A DNA stretch of 64,000 nucleotides from Zygosaccharomyces rouxii (taxonomy: Eukaryota > Ascomycota > Saccharomycetes > Saccharomycetales > Saccharomycetaceae). The translations under genes and the position numbers were made by a program. This document shows positions 39,401 through 49,229 of the stretch, one piece after another. Each line of letters opens with the position of its first letter. The stretch's first letter is position 1. The notes under the pieces were generated by a model. It was not told where the DNA came from. It saw nothing but the letters and a program-made list of their open reading frames with translations, and did no database searches. The DNA lies in NCBI RefSeq assembly GCF_000026365.1, contig NC_012990.1, forward strand, positions 248,001 through 312,000, read 5' to 3'.

Positions 39401-41416
39401 TCAGAGTTTTGCTTTTTGTGATTTAATGGCTGACCAATCTTCATCAGTCAATTGCTTATATTCTTTGTAATCCTTTAACCAGTAGACCGTTTCATCTCCA
39501 TTAGCACCATGAGGTAGAACCTGGTTCCTATAAATCTTCTTCGAGATTTTATTAGTGTCCGTCATCTCAATGTGATCCACTAATTTGACAAACACCGGGT
39601 GTGCGTATTTGGGCAATTCACGATTCAAATGGGTTAACATCCGATTCAAGACCGCAATTCTACCGCTTTCAGGTGTTTCTGGATTTTTCAATTTGATAGT
39701 AGCAAATCCGGCTCTACCTTCATAACCAGGTACTTTAATACCAACAACCACTACCTGTGCGAAATCATCATGATTACTACCCATTATTTGGTCTTCCACT
39801 TCGGTGGTAGACACATTTTCAGACTTCCACCTAAATGTATCTCCCATTCTGTCCACAAAATACCATAACCCATATTCATCCGATTTCAAAAGGTCACCGG
39901 TTCTAAACCAAGCATCACCTTCTCTAAAAACGTTACGAAGCACCTTGGATTCAGTTTCTTTTTTGTTACCCACATAACCTTGAAATGAAGTCTCAGGTTT
40001 CTTTGGATAAAAAATTCTCATCAACATTTCACCTGATTCACCAACTGCTGGTTTCTCACACAATCCCTTAGAATTTCTGTAGATAGTAGCATCATCATCG
40101 GGGTCCATTCTAACCAGGGTCTGTTGTAAACTTAGGAACCATTGAATACCGGTACCATAATTCCTACAAGCTCCTACACCAAATTCACCCTTTTGGTAAG
40201 AGGTAGTTGCCAAAGGCGCTTCAGTAGCTGCATAAAATTCACCAATAACCTCAATATGGAATCTGTGTCTAAATTTTTGCCAGATATCAGGTCTCAACCC
40301 ATTACCATAAGCGACTTTGACAGAGTGCATATTTTCATATTTGGAGACTGGTGTGTTAAGCAAATATCTACAAATTTCCCCCACGTATTGACAATGAGTA
40401 GCCTTGGTCAAATATGCTTCTTTCCAAAAATTGCTTGCAGAAAACTTGTTAGAGATTGCCACACAACCACCTTTAGACCAAACGGAACAAACACCAAGTA
40501 ACGTAGCGGTAGAGTGGAATAAGGGCATAGCAGTGAAAACAACACTGTTATTATCCATGTGCTCAATGTGAGCAAATAAGGTACAACCAACGGTAGCTTT
40601 TCTCCACGACATGATAGCAGACTTGGGTAAACCTGTGGTACCAGAAGTATAAATGAACATGGCAGGCTTGTAATCGGTAAGACCCTGTGGGGATCTCAAA
40701 TCATCTTCTTGTAAAAATTTGGGTGTCTCTGGATCTTTTAGAGTTTTTAAAAGCTCGGTCTCATCCAAATAATTTAATCTGACATTTGGCAGTTCTTCTT
40801 TGATCTCTTTTTCAGATGATTTGATGGGTCCACTAGCTTGTGGGTCGACAAAGACTTGTGTAATACCAGAGATCCTTAGTGAATGCACTAGAGGATTACC
40901 CAGTGTATTGTAATTCAATAATGCAGGTATAGCACCAATATTCCAAGATGCTAATAGTAAAAACAGAAACAGTGGCTTATTAGTAGAATCAATAGCAATG
41001 TTATCACCGGAACGTACACCATATTGTTCAGACAAAATGTGTGATAGTCTTAAAACTATATCATAAGTCTCCCTATAAGTAAACGATTCCACTTCAAATT
41101 CTCCCTTTTTCGACAATGGTCTTGGGTAACTAATAGCCAAACGATCAGCATTTTGTTCCACTTGTTTACTAAATAGATACCAGTACTGAAACCTATGATT
41201 TCTGACAGCCAGAAAATATTGTGCCACACTCTTGATGAAAAACGTTATAATGTAAAAATCTTCTTTAACTCTATGTTTTCTATCCAAGTATTCGATTGGA
41301 CCCTTTAAACATAGCGATAGAATTGCAAATACTGGCACCAAAGCCGTCTTTACAATACTAAACACAATGAGCCATGCATTCAGCAGGACGTGTCCTACTG
41401 GATTCTTAGTTCCCAT
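39401..41416 (-). CDS. FAT1: FAT1, very long-chain fatty acyl-CoA synthetase / transport protein
   Basis: 671 residues against 669 in yeast. The AMP-binding signature YTSGTTGLPKSAIMSW and the FATP motif WYFVDRMGDTFRWKSENVSTTEVED are intact. An N-terminal hydrophobic segment anchors the protein. Fat1 activates very long-chain fatty acids at ER, lipid droplet and peroxisome and takes part in fatty acid import. Tandem with FIG1 and ATP3, all on the minus strand, as YBR041W-YBR040W-YBR039W. Confidence 0.96.
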   Translation of the reverse strand: MGTKNPVGHVLLNAWLIVFSIVKTALVPVFAILSLCLKGPIEYLDRKHRVKEDFYIITFFIKSVAQYFLAVRNHRFQYWYLFSKQVEQNADRLAISYPRPLSKKGEFEVESFTYRETYDIVLRLSHILSEQYGVRSGDNIAIDSTNKPLFLFLLLASWNIGAIPALLNYNTLGNPLVHSLRISGITQVFVDPQASGPIKSSEKEIKEELPNVRLNYLDETELLKTLKDPETPKFLQEDDLRSPQGLTDYKPAMFIYTSGTTGLPKSAIMSWRKATVGCTLFAHIEHMDNNSVVFTAMPLFHSTATLLGVCSVWSKGGCVAISNKFSASNFWKEAYLTKATHCQYVGEICRYLLNTPVSKYENMHSVKVAYGNGLRPDIWQKFRHRFHIEVIGEFYAATEAPLATTSYQKGEFGVGACRNYGTGIQWFLSLQQTLVRMDPDDDATIYRNSKGLCEKPAVGESGEMLMRIFYPKKPETSFQGYVGNKKETESKVLRNVFREGDAWFRTGDLLKSDEYGLWYFVDRMGDTFRWKSENVSTTEVEDQIMGSNHDDFAQVVVVGIKVPGYEGRAGFATIKLKNPETPESGRIAVLNRMLTHLNRELPKYAHPVFVKLVDHIEMTDTNKISKKIYRNQVLPHGANGDETVYWLKDYKEYKQLTDEDWSAIKSQKAKL

Positions 41417-41606
41417 CGTTAACAGTTGGAGAAAGTGCTTTACAATGATTTCTGTTGATGGTTAGTGTGTGTATATCTTCTACAAAAATCTCCTTTAGAT
41501 CTTACAATCGTCTGACGTGAACGACAGCGTCAGTGTGTCGCTGGTAGAAAATAAAATAAAATAAAAAAATAAAAAATAAAATATTTTTAAAAATGTGGAC
41601 AGTTGA

Positions 41607-42521
41607 TTAAACTTTGTAGTTCAATGTCGAGGAATCAGAAAGATCCCCAGGATTATGGAAAGGTGGTTGGTTGTTATTGGTATTATTGATTTTGTCGATT
41701 TCTTCACTTAGATTTTTCCTATCCCTCAAGTACAGAAACCATAATATTCCTAATTGTGCTAACAAAAATGCGAACGAGACCCACGACATTGCAGCCGCCT
41801 TTATACCTCTGTGGATTTTCAATATGCCCATGCTTGCACTGGGAACGAGCTTGGAACAAGCATGAATACCCACATGGGTCCACATCGCGCCAATCCCCCA
41901 GAATAAAACCAAAAAAGCTGATACACACAAAGTAGCACGTAATACCCAATATTTAAACGGCAGAGCGGGAATCGTACTGTATATTAACATGAGAAACATG
42001 AGCGTTGCCAAAATTACCGTGACCATTAAAATGTATGGATGCACCACATATCTAGAAGTGGTCTCAGCCAATTCTAAAATGTTCAAGTTAATGGGCAATT
42101 GCTTCTGAGTACTCTTCTTATCAGAGGAAGGAACATTAAACAATTCAATGGATAAATCGTTATAAAGTGGATTGTTTGCCAGATCTTTTCTTGGGTAACA
42201 TACAGACTTCACGCCTTTATCGTAGTCCTTCGGAATATTCGTTATACAAACGCCCATGTATCCGGATGCAATACTGACCTGCTCCAAGCCCGACATTTGT
42301 GTAGTACCATTAGATTGGTTAAACGATTTTTGAATTACATTGTAAAATGGTGAACTTCTATCAAATTTATAACGGACTAAGAAAGTCGAATCATTGGATA
42401 AATTGGAACATCCCATGAGTAGAAAAACTGTGAGAAAAATTGTAATTAAATTAAGCACCAGGGAAATTACCTTGGGCATACGCTTGAGGAAGAACCAAGC
42501 CATTTTCCAATATAATATCAT
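41607..42521 (-). CDS. FIG1: FIG1, mating-induced membrane protein
   Basis: 304 residues from the first ATG; a second ATG at 42503 would give 298, the yeast length, and either is possible. Four hydrophobic segments are present, with the GCSN motif after the first one (claudin-like fungal family) and a long extracellular loop with two cysteines between helices 1 and 2. Fig1 is needed for low-affinity calcium influx and cell fusion during mating. An exact pheromone response element lies about 225 bp upstream. Confidence 0.92.
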   Translation of the reverse strand: MILYWKMAWFFLKRMPKVISLVLNLITIFLTVFLLMGCSNLSNDSTFLVRYKFDRSSPFYNVIQKSFNQSNGTTQMSGLEQVSIASGYMGVCITNIPKDYDKGVKSVCYPRKDLANNPLYNDLSIELFNVPSSDKKSTQKQLPINLNILELAETTSRYVVHPYILMVTVILATLMFLMLIYSTIPALPFKYWVLRATLCVSAFLVLFWGIGAMWTHVGIHACSKLVPSASMGILKIHRGIKAAAMSWVSFAFLLAQLGILWFLYLRDRKNLSEEIDKINNTNNNQPPFHNPGDLSDSSTLNYKV

Positions 42522-42828
42522 AATAATTTTTCTTGTTTTTTTTCTTCCCTCTAGTGACAGTGTGACGCCGAGATTTGAGATACTACAGAAAACTGAGAAT
42601 GTCTATCCATTCATCGTTGGAATTATATACGCCATAAGTTCAATTTCATCGCTGTGCCAGCATCGTCTTAGTTCAAGATTAGCCGATTGGGTCCCTTATG
42701 ATCTGACCAATTTCCTACAATCCTGAAACGCATGAGATCAATGTTGTTTCATTCGTATCTACCTAAATCTTGCGTACTATATTTGAATATAATAGATGAA
42801 TATAATAATTTCTGTTTTGTTAATGGCA
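42522..42828. other. FIG1 upstream region
   Basis: 307 bp between ATP3 (3' end) and FIG1. It holds the pheromone elements listed separately. An open frame on the plus strand crosses it but overlaps FIG1 in antisense and is not convincing. Confidence 0.5.
42745..42751 (-). promoter_or_regulatory. pheromone response element (TGAAACA) of FIG1
   Basis: The minus strand reads TGAAACA, the exact Ste12 site, 225-240 bp upstream of FIG1. A one-mismatch partner TGAAACG lies at 42724-42730 on the plus strand, 15 bp away. Confidence 0.6.
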
Positions 42829-43734
42829 TCAGTCCAAAGAAGAAGCACCAGTAATGATATCAACCAATTCGTTGGTGATAACTGCTTGTCTGGTTCTGTT
42901 GTACAAGATGGAGTATCTGTTAATCATGTCACCTGCATTCTTTGAGGCGTTGTCCATAGCATTTCTTCTTGCTGAAATTTCAGCAGCGTAACCTTCAGCC
43001 AAGGCTGCCAAAATTTTGTTGGACAAAGTGTATTCGAAAAGATCTTGAGAAACTTGGCCATCATTGTCAATTTCAAATTTACTGAAAGATGGAGAACTTT
43101 CGATGGTTTCAGGGTTGAAAACGTCCTTTGTAGAAGGTTCAAAAGACAATGAAGAAACTGGGTTGTTGAAGAAAATGGTAATCTTTGGATAGTTTTGAGC
43201 ACCTAATCCCAATAGAGTATCAGCAATAGCTGACGATAGTTGGAAAGTTGGAGCTTCCTTACCAATACCATTGATACCAATTTTAACGTTATCTGGATGA
43301 GTTCTCATTAGTTGAGTTCTCATTTTATCACCAACAGCTGCAACAGCAGCGTTTGGTGAGTCTGCTAGATGCTGTCTGACTCTCTTGGCCAATGCAGAGT
43401 GAATTGAACCACACAAACCTTTATCGGAAGAGACTGCAACGACTAATTCTTTATCCTTAGCAGCAGTTTCAGCATCTTCTATTGGTTTTGTCTCGGCGTT
43501 GTTGTAGAAGGCGGAATCTGCCTCATCAAATTTCTTAGCAGTGACCTTAGCCTTTTCAGCTCTACTCAATCTAGTGGAAGCCACAATCTTCATAGTTTTG
43601 GTAATCTTTTCAATATTTTTAATGGACTTCAAACGGGTTTCCACTTCCTTTAAAGTAGCATAGTTCCTTGCTTGTGGTACACGAGGCACCATAGCACCAC
43701 AACGGACTGCATTGACACCAACTCTAGACAACAT
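42829..43734 (-). CDS. ATP3: ATP3, F1 ATP synthase gamma subunit
   Basis: 301 residues from the ATG at 43734; the frame start at 43740 is GTG. The first 25 residues (MLSRVGVNAVRCGAMVPRVPQARNY) form a mitochondrial presequence. ATLKEVETRLKSIKNIEKITKTMKIVASTRLSRAE and the C-terminal NASKNAGDMINRYSILYNRTRQAVITNELVDIITGASSL are hallmark gamma-subunit helices. It is the rotating central shaft of the matrix F1 sector. Two CCAAT boxes upstream suggest HAP-complex control. Confidence 0.97.
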   Translation of the reverse strand: MLSRVGVNAVRCGAMVPRVPQARNYATLKEVETRLKSIKNIEKITKTMKIVASTRLSRAEKAKVTAKKFDEADSAFYNNAETKPIEDAETAAKDKELVVAVSSDKGLCGSIHSALAKRVRQHLADSPNAAVAAVGDKMRTQLMRTHPDNVKIGINGIGKEAPTFQLSSAIADTLLGLGAQNYPKITIFFNNPVSSLSFEPSTKDVFNPETIESSPSFSKFEIDNDGQVSQDLFEYTLSNKILAALAEGYAAEISARRNAMDNASKNAGDMINRYSILYNRTRQAVITNELVDIITGASSLD

Positions 43735-43871
43735 GGTCACTTTATTGAATCAATCGTTTTTCTTCTTTTTCCTTATATTTTAACGTATACCTCTAGTACA
43801 TCTCTTTAGAGCACCTTTTCTTCACTCCCAAAGTTTTGTCGAAAAACGGCTTCGTGGTCCGTGATGACGCG

Positions 43872-43890
43872 ATTGGCGGAACGCTATTGG
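43872..43890 (-). promoter_or_regulatory. pair of CCAAT boxes upstream of ATP3
   Basis: CCAAT on the minus strand at 43872-43876 (in CGCCAATCG) and 43886-43890 (in GGCCAATAG), about 140-155 bp upstream of ATP3, the usual place for Hap2/3/4/5 sites of respiratory genes. Confidence 0.55.
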
Positions 43891-44020
43891 CCAAACAAGA
43901 TCGAGACCAAAAAGAGCTGAAATGGGCTAATAGAAGCTGGTAAAAATATGGGCATTCATATCTGCCTGAACTTATTGAACCAGGACATCTCTTTTAATTA
44001 ATTTTAATTAATTTATGTAC

Positions 44021-44100
44021 ATGCGACTACCATGCTGAGATTCGAACCCAAGACTTTTTGATCATGAAACCAAGATTAAACAATGGCCGGGCAACTATTG
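44021..44100 (-). other. possible decayed tRNA (B box with T stem)
   Basis: The minus strand contains GGTTCGAATCT (10 of 11 bases of the B box, 44038-44048) flanked by bases that form a 5-bp T stem with two G-T pairs. No clear A box, acceptor stem or anticodon arm is found. It may be a relic of a tRNA gene. Confidence 0.3.
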
Positions 44101-44800
44101 TTTCAGGGAGAAAACGGACCAGTCAGATTCAAGTGAAAGAGAAGAAAAGAAGAAAAAAAAATCTGCGGCTACAATGCAAGGAAGCTAAGATCGTGGCGAT
44201 GCAATATAATACATGCTACTATAATACAGTAATATTACAGCGATCGTTCGTGCTAATCTAATTCTTTAGATTTACACCGTGCTAAACAATTTCAAGAACC
44301 CTTAGTATCTTCCTAATAATCTTGCTACCACGCTTTCCCTTGTTATTATAATATCCTCTTGGTTTAATAAAGCACATCATAGATATCAAAAAGGTAAAAA
44401 CACCGATTGGAACATAAAAAGTATAAGAGAAAAAAAAATTTATAAGGCAAAACCATTTGGTGTATGAAAGACAAGACTGATATCAAAGTCAACGCCGCCA
44501 AGGTCCTTTATACGATATTATAAGATATAATATCGCCTCATACTTCTTTTTTTTATCTGTCGCTTTACTACGTTTTCTAACAAAATAGTATTTTTAAGTT
44601 CATTATCTTTACTACAGCTGCTAATACTGCCAGATTTCGTAACATCGCACTCACATAGCTAATAGTTTGACGATACGTCTTCCAATCTCTTACAAACAAC
44701 AACAACAAAAACAACAACTAGCATAAACAAAATACGCAACATTACGCTGCGCTAAGAGAAGGTTTTTATTATCGTTGTTTATGTACGTTTTCTGTTGATC

Positions 44801-47737
44801 ATGAACATTGGAGATGAAAGAACCAGTGGTGATTGCAAATTTATAAAAGATGAACAAGAACATAGACAAGAACAAGAACAAGAACACGAACAAGAGCAAG
44901 AGCATGAACATGACAGGGAAGGAGAGCAAGAGGAGGATAATGAACCCGTTACTTCTTTGAAAGATCTAAATATATCAGACAAGAAGAAGCTATCATCAAA
45001 CGTTATACGCGGGAGAAAGGCAAGTACTTATTTGAGAATATTCAGAGATGACGAAGGGTTAACGGATAACAATATACATAGACAAATCATCAAGCAACAA
45101 GAGCTGAATGCAAGACAAGAACCGCAACCAGTGCCACAGAAGCCACAACAGGAGGTAGTTGTACATCCTCAGCAAGATAAGAAAACAAAGAAACCAACAT
45201 CTTTCTATGATACTAATTACAAGTTTTCCATTAAGCCTGAAGGGAAATCTTCGAGATCTCAAAATCCTCTAGCGTCGAAGCCTTATGCAGTAGCGAAATA
45301 TTTGGAATCTGCAATTTCTGAACCGAATAAACAACAGCAGCAACAGATGCAACAAACCGATTTGGGTTTAAAACCAGTTTCATCGGCTACATATTATCCG
45401 CATAAATCGAGGGGTTCTACGCGGTCAATAAGTGATGAAGAGCCTGGCGAGGGGACTGCGATCCCAGTTGTCCCAAGATTTCAATATAAAGGTACGTCGG
45501 TTGCTGAGACCGAAGCGACAACACTAGCATCGATTACACACGACCATGTGGCGCAATCACCGGATGGACGAGCTTCAGGTTCAATTTCAGAAGCAGCTGT
45601 GGAAAGTGATGAAGATTACTACGATGATAATGAGGAAGATGAAGAAGAGAAAGATAGTGTTTATCCTTTAGCCGTTGAACTACAGCCTTTTACCAATAAC
45701 GTTGGCGGTCACACTGCGATCTTCCGTTTTTCAAAACGCGCTGTTTGCAAGGCTTTAGTCAATAGAGAGAATCGATGGTATGAAAATATTGAAGTTAATC
45801 ATAAAGAATTGTTACAATTCATGCCTCGTTACATTGGCGTGTTAAACGTTAGACAGCATTTCCATAACAAAGAAGATTTTTTGAGAGAATTATCATCTTC
45901 GCAAAGGCATAAACAAGAGCATAGGGCATTTCCATCATCACGGTGTATTAAACTGTACCAACAACAACGGCAGCAACTGGAGAATCAAGACCAGCAGCAT
46001 CAACATCAGCATTATGATCAACATCAGCAACAGCAGCAGCAGCAACGAGGACAATACCTGCCACAATTTCAACAAAATAATTGCTCAAGAAGCATTTCTT
46101 GTAATAGTAGCAGTGAAATGGGTGGGTTACCTGAAGTGGTTCTTAGCGATAATAGACACATGGTGCCGGATTCCATGTTAAGCATGTATCCATCCAACTT
46201 ATGCAATTCCTCAGGAACAGGTTCTTTTCTACAGTCAACAGGCGGATCGTCTGGTAAAGAATCATCGGGTTCCACTACGGTAAATACCAAATTGAAAGAA
46301 TTAGTACTACAGGAGGTATTTGCGCTTTCACCAGGAGAGCATGATATAATAGAAGGTCATTTGAAAAAGGTAAGAAGACCATCATCAATAAAGAAAAGTC
46401 GTTCAAGTTCTCAAGATTCTTCGTCACAATCAACCTCAAGAAGAGGCTCTAATTATTCTTTGAAAAATGTTCCAAATCAAGGTTCAGGTTCTCCTCTTTT
46501 GAAGAAATCAATTAGAGAGACCATTTCTCACTCTTTGAATAGTCCAAGTTCAATGATGGATTTGAGACAATTTCAGAAGAAGGAACTGGTCAGGGAAAAA
46601 TCACAACTAAGAAGGGCAAGCTTGTCATCTTCAAAAGATGAGAACAATCCTACGATCTCGCCATTATCACTACCGAGAGACCATCCATTAGTGGAGGAGT
46701 TTGCAGTGGAAAATGAGGATGATACAAACTTCAGCCTTGATGGTAAAGAAAATCATACTAATACTATCAGTACTACTAATAGTGACATTACTAATAATAC
46801 TAGTAGTGCCGGTAGTACTAGCAATACTAGTCATCTCGCAAAACCAAGTCAAGGTAAGCATAACGAATCAATTACTTTTGAAGAACATTCCGATACTGTT
46901 GTATCAAAATTTATATTATTGGAAGATTTAACAAGAAAATTGAATAAACCTTGTGCTCTCGATCTAAAGATGGGAACAAGACAATACGGTGTAGACGCTA
47001 AACCATCCAAACAACATTCACAACGTAAGAAATGTTTAAAGACAACTTCTAAAAAATTAGGAGTTCGTATCTGTGGTCTAAAGATTTGGAATCAAACTTA
47101 TTACATCACAAGAGATAAATATTTCGGTAGAAGAGTACAGGCTGGTTGGCAATTTACAAGAGTCTTAGCGAGATTCATCTACGACGGTCTTCATATTTCA
47201 AGTGTCGTTAGACAAATCCCCAGGTTGACCAAACAATTAGATACCTTAGGTTCAGAAATTGCCCATTTAAAAGGTTACAGATTATACGGATCATCACTTC
47301 TTTTAATGTTTGATGGCAATGATTCAGGTAACAAAAGATGTAGGGTTAAAGTGAATCTGATCGATTTTGCCCGTTGTGTGACAAAAGAGGACTTAAAGGA
47401 AAGTTACGATTTATTCCGTATACCACCAAAGAATCCTGATGTTGAGGATCGTGGATTTTTAAGAGGGGTTCGTAGTTTGAAATTTTACCTGATGCTAATT
47501 TGGAACTATTTGACTAACGACGCTCCACTTTGTAACGATGATGAAGAGTTACAAACATTTTTACAAGAGAACGTTGAAAAATTCGACAAACCATGGGATT
47601 GGTTGGATGAGTTTGATGAAGAAGATGAAGAAGAATTTAATAGTCCAACCAGTCCATTGAGGAAAAAATGGAGAAAATACGAATTAATCTTCAACACGGA
47701 ACCAAGATTCACTAACGATGGAGAGATGAGCGATTAA
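44801..47737 (+). CDS. KCS1: KCS1, inositol hexakisphosphate kinase
   Basis: 978 residues from the ATG at 44801 (a TTG opens the frame at 44795). The first 60 residues contain repeated EQ/EH dipeptides, and a Gln/His-rich tract lies at about residues 385-420. The catalytic domain occupies the last third: PCALDLKMGTRQYG (PxxxDxKxG inositol-phosphate kinase motif, near residue 715), the C-terminal SSLLLMFDGND and the LIDFAR segment. Kcs1 makes the 5-pyrophosphate of inositol hexakisphosphate and affects phosphate signalling, vacuoles and telomere length. It heads the KCS1-DAD1-HED1 block (YDR017C-YDR016C-YDR014W-A). Confidence 0.95.
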   Translation: MNIGDERTSGDCKFIKDEQEHRQEQEQEHEQEQEHEHDREGEQEEDNEPVTSLKDLNISDKKKLSSNVIRGRKASTYLRIFRDDEGLTDNNIHRQIIKQQELNARQEPQPVPQKPQQEVVVHPQQDKKTKKPTSFYDTNYKFSIKPEGKSSRSQNPLASKPYAVAKYLESAISEPNKQQQQQMQQTDLGLKPVSSATYYPHKSRGSTRSISDEEPGEGTAIPVVPRFQYKGTSVAETEATTLASITHDHVAQSPDGRASGSISEAAVESDEDYYDDNEEDEEEKDSVYPLAVELQPFTNNVGGHTAIFRFSKRAVCKALVNRENRWYENIEVNHKELLQFMPRYIGVLNVRQHFHNKEDFLRELSSSQRHKQEHRAFPSSRCIKLYQQQRQQLENQDQQHQHQHYDQHQQQQQQQRGQYLPQFQQNNCSRSISCNSSSEMGGLPEVVLSDNRHMVPDSMLSMYPSNLCNSSGTGSFLQSTGGSSGKESSGSTTVNTKLKELVLQEVFALSPGEHDIIEGHLKKVRRPSSIKKSRSSSQDSSSQSTSRRGSNYSLKNVPNQGSGSPLLKKSIRETISHSLNSPSSMMDLRQFQKKELVREKSQLRRASLSSSKDENNPTISPLSLPRDHPLVEEFAVENEDDTNFSLDGKENHTNTISTTNSDITNNTSSAGSTSNTSHLAKPSQGKHNESITFEEHSDTVVSKFILLEDLTRKLNKPCALDLKMGTRQYGVDAKPSKQHSQRKKCLKTTSKKLGVRICGLKIWNQTYYITRDKYFGRRVQAGWQFTRVLARFIYDGLHISSVVRQIPRLTKQLDTLGSEIAHLKGYRLYGSSLLLMFDGNDSGNKRCRVKVNLIDFARCVTKEDLKESYDLFRIPPKNPDVEDRGFLRGVRSLKFYLMLIWNYLTNDAPLCNDDEELQTFLQENVEKFDKPWDWLDEFDEEDEEEFNSPTSPLRKKWRKYELIFNTEPRFTNDGEMSD

Positions 47738-48207
47738 GGCAACCGACCCTTCCCCCTTTGTAATAATAAATATCCAAGTAATGGCAGTAATGAAAAAAAA
47801 GATCAAAATAGTAAAATAAATACGATGATATTATGTGTGTGTGAACAACAGTAATGCCAGGTGAAACGGAATGGGTTCGCCCGACTGAACTTAAGTCGTT
47901 CAAGCCAATCTTCCAGCTTAGAGAGACCGTCCCAATGTTGGCGAAATTGGGACAGCCAATGATACTGGTTGTTGTTATTTATTTTTCTTCTTTGTAAACC
48001 AAAAGTGAGATTAACAGGTGATGGAAGCGATAAATATTTCATCAACTTGCATCTTTTTATTATGGATAAAATATGCGGGTAACCCAATGAATTGTTGATG
48101 AAAAGGAAATTCCATCACGGCTTTAAAACAAGGGCTCAGGCTCAGGCACTGGTTTATACTTCAACGATACATGCAAACAGGGCTAGGCGGTCTGGTTGTA
48201 GAAAGTC
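47738..48207. other. KCS1-DAD1 intergenic region
   Basis: 470 bp. A Reb1-type CGGGTAA lies at 48076-48082, about 130 bp upstream of DAD1. Nothing else recognised. Confidence 0.5.
48076..48082. promoter_or_regulatory. Reb1-type site CGGGTAA upstream of DAD1
   Basis: Exact core, 126 bp before the DAD1 start. Confidence 0.45.
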
Positions 48208-48495
48208 ATGAATAATGATACTTCAGCTAGGGATAAAGAGGAAAATGTACCTGTACCAACACTGAGTGCTGCTGACAAGTATTTCATCGAGCAACGTGAT
48301 CTAGTTTTACAAGATATCAACAACACGATGGATTCGATTTTGAATAATCTCAATTCTTTGAACATCTCGCTAGAGAATTCCATCGCTGTTGGTAAAGAAT
48401 TTGAGTCAGTAGCTGAATTGTGGAAAACATTTTATAACGGTTTAGAAGGTACAGAAACTGTATCGTCATCACAAGACGATGAATTAGAAAAATAA
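48208..48495 (+). CDS. DAD1: DAD1, DASH/Dam1 kinetochore complex subunit
   Basis: 95 residues against 94 in yeast. The helical core YFIEQRDLVLQDINNTMDSILNNLNSLNISLENSIAVGKEFESVAELWKTFYNGLE is strongly conserved. Dad1 is part of the ring-forming complex that couples kinetochores to microtubules. The stop codon directly abuts that of HED1 on the opposite strand (no spacer), so the two transcripts must overlap. Confidence 0.96.
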   Translation: MNNDTSARDKEENVPVPTLSAADKYFIEQRDLVLQDINNTMDSILNNLNSLNISLENSIAVGKEFESVAELWKTFYNGLEGTETVSSSQDDELEK

Positions 48496-49086
48496 TCATT
48501 GTAAAGATGAGGCTCCGTTAATTTTCCTCCTTGGGTGTAAACTGGGTACTTTCTTCGATAATCCAACTTTAATCCTTACCTTATTAGAATCAACGTCGTA
48601 AGCCTCTTTGTTGGCCTTAAAGATAAGATCCTTTAATGGTTTGTGAACGTTTTCAGGTGGTAAAGAATCGTTAACAGATGTACTCAAGGTATCCGTGTAT
48701 GATCCATCCTCCAAATCGCCTTCGTATTCAGAAGATGAAGATGGTGGATCTCCCAAAGTACTATTATTGCTATGGAAAGAAGATTCACAATTTGCTTGTA
48801 CCTCTGTATTCTGTGAGGAAGAGTTATTGGCTTCCTCTTGCTCTGTTCCCGAACTTCCAGGCAGAGCAGTGTACTTTATTCCTGCAAATTCCTCATCTTC
48901 TCGATTACTGAAATATTGTGCTGGCTCGTAAGACGCTTCTTCAACATCCGATTTGGCCTCAACCAATTCCAATCCACCCAATCTTTCTTCAACGTGTGAA
49001 AGGGGTGATACCGCCGATGTTGTGGAAGCTCTCTTGAGACCTGCTGTGTGAGCTGCTGGCTGATACGTAGTAACACTTCTCCTCAT
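48496..49086 (-). CDS. HED1: HED1-like meiotic Rad51 regulator
   Basis: 196 residues from the ATG at 49086 (the frame is open one codon further, but from GTG). Mostly acidic and serine-rich, with a basic C-terminus (VRIKVGLSKKVPSLHPRRKINGAS) that would be the DNA- and Rad51-contacting end. The call relies on position between DAD1 and RAD61 and on the basic C-terminal block; yeast Hed1 has 162 residues. Hed1 inhibits Rad51 during meiosis in favour of Dmc1. A TATA box (minus strand, 49171-49178) and a URS1-like site lie about 90-100 bp upstream, fitting meiotic control. Confidence 0.7.
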   Translation of the reverse strand: MRRSVTTYQPAAHTAGLKRASTTSAVSPLSHVEERLGGLELVEAKSDVEEASYEPAQYFSNREDEEFAGIKYTALPGSSGTEQEEANNSSSQNTEVQANCESSFHSNNSTLGDPPSSSSEYEGDLEDGSYTDTLSTSVNDSLPPENVHKPLKDLIFKANKEAYDVDSNKVRIKVGLSKKVPSLHPRRKINGASSLQ

Positions 49087-49179
49087 CACTGGAGTTTCTG
49101 CTGCTTTATTTCCCTTTCTATTTGAAGTAGTAACTAGGAGAAAAAGTGAATAAAGGAGGTTCTAAATATGCTTTTATAC

Positions 49180-49189
49180 TCAGCGGCTA
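49180..49189 (-). promoter_or_regulatory. URS1-like site upstream of HED1
   Basis: The minus strand reads TAGCCGCTGA, nine of ten bases of the Ume6 site TAGCCGCCGA, 94 bp upstream of the HED1 start and next to its TATA box. Confidence 0.45.
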
Positions 49190-49229
49190 ATCCGTGATCA
49201 TTTAATACGTGGATTTTTTTTTCTGGGGC

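Larger units (their letters stand above)
43735..44800. other. ATP3-KCS1 intergenic region, probable rearrangement junction
   Basis: 1066 bp. From left to right: two CCAAT boxes serving ATP3, a palindromic TTAATTAATTTTAATTAATT tract (about 43994-44013), a tRNA-like B box on the minus strand (44038-44048), and AT-rich sequence before KCS1. CHS2, SCO1 and CSG2, which follow ATP3 in S. cerevisiae, are not here or elsewhere in the window. Confidence 0.5.

Noticed and set aside
42394..42726. 110-codon plus-strand open frame overlapping FIG1
   Set aside because: Largely antisense to the conserved start of FIG1 and without similarity.
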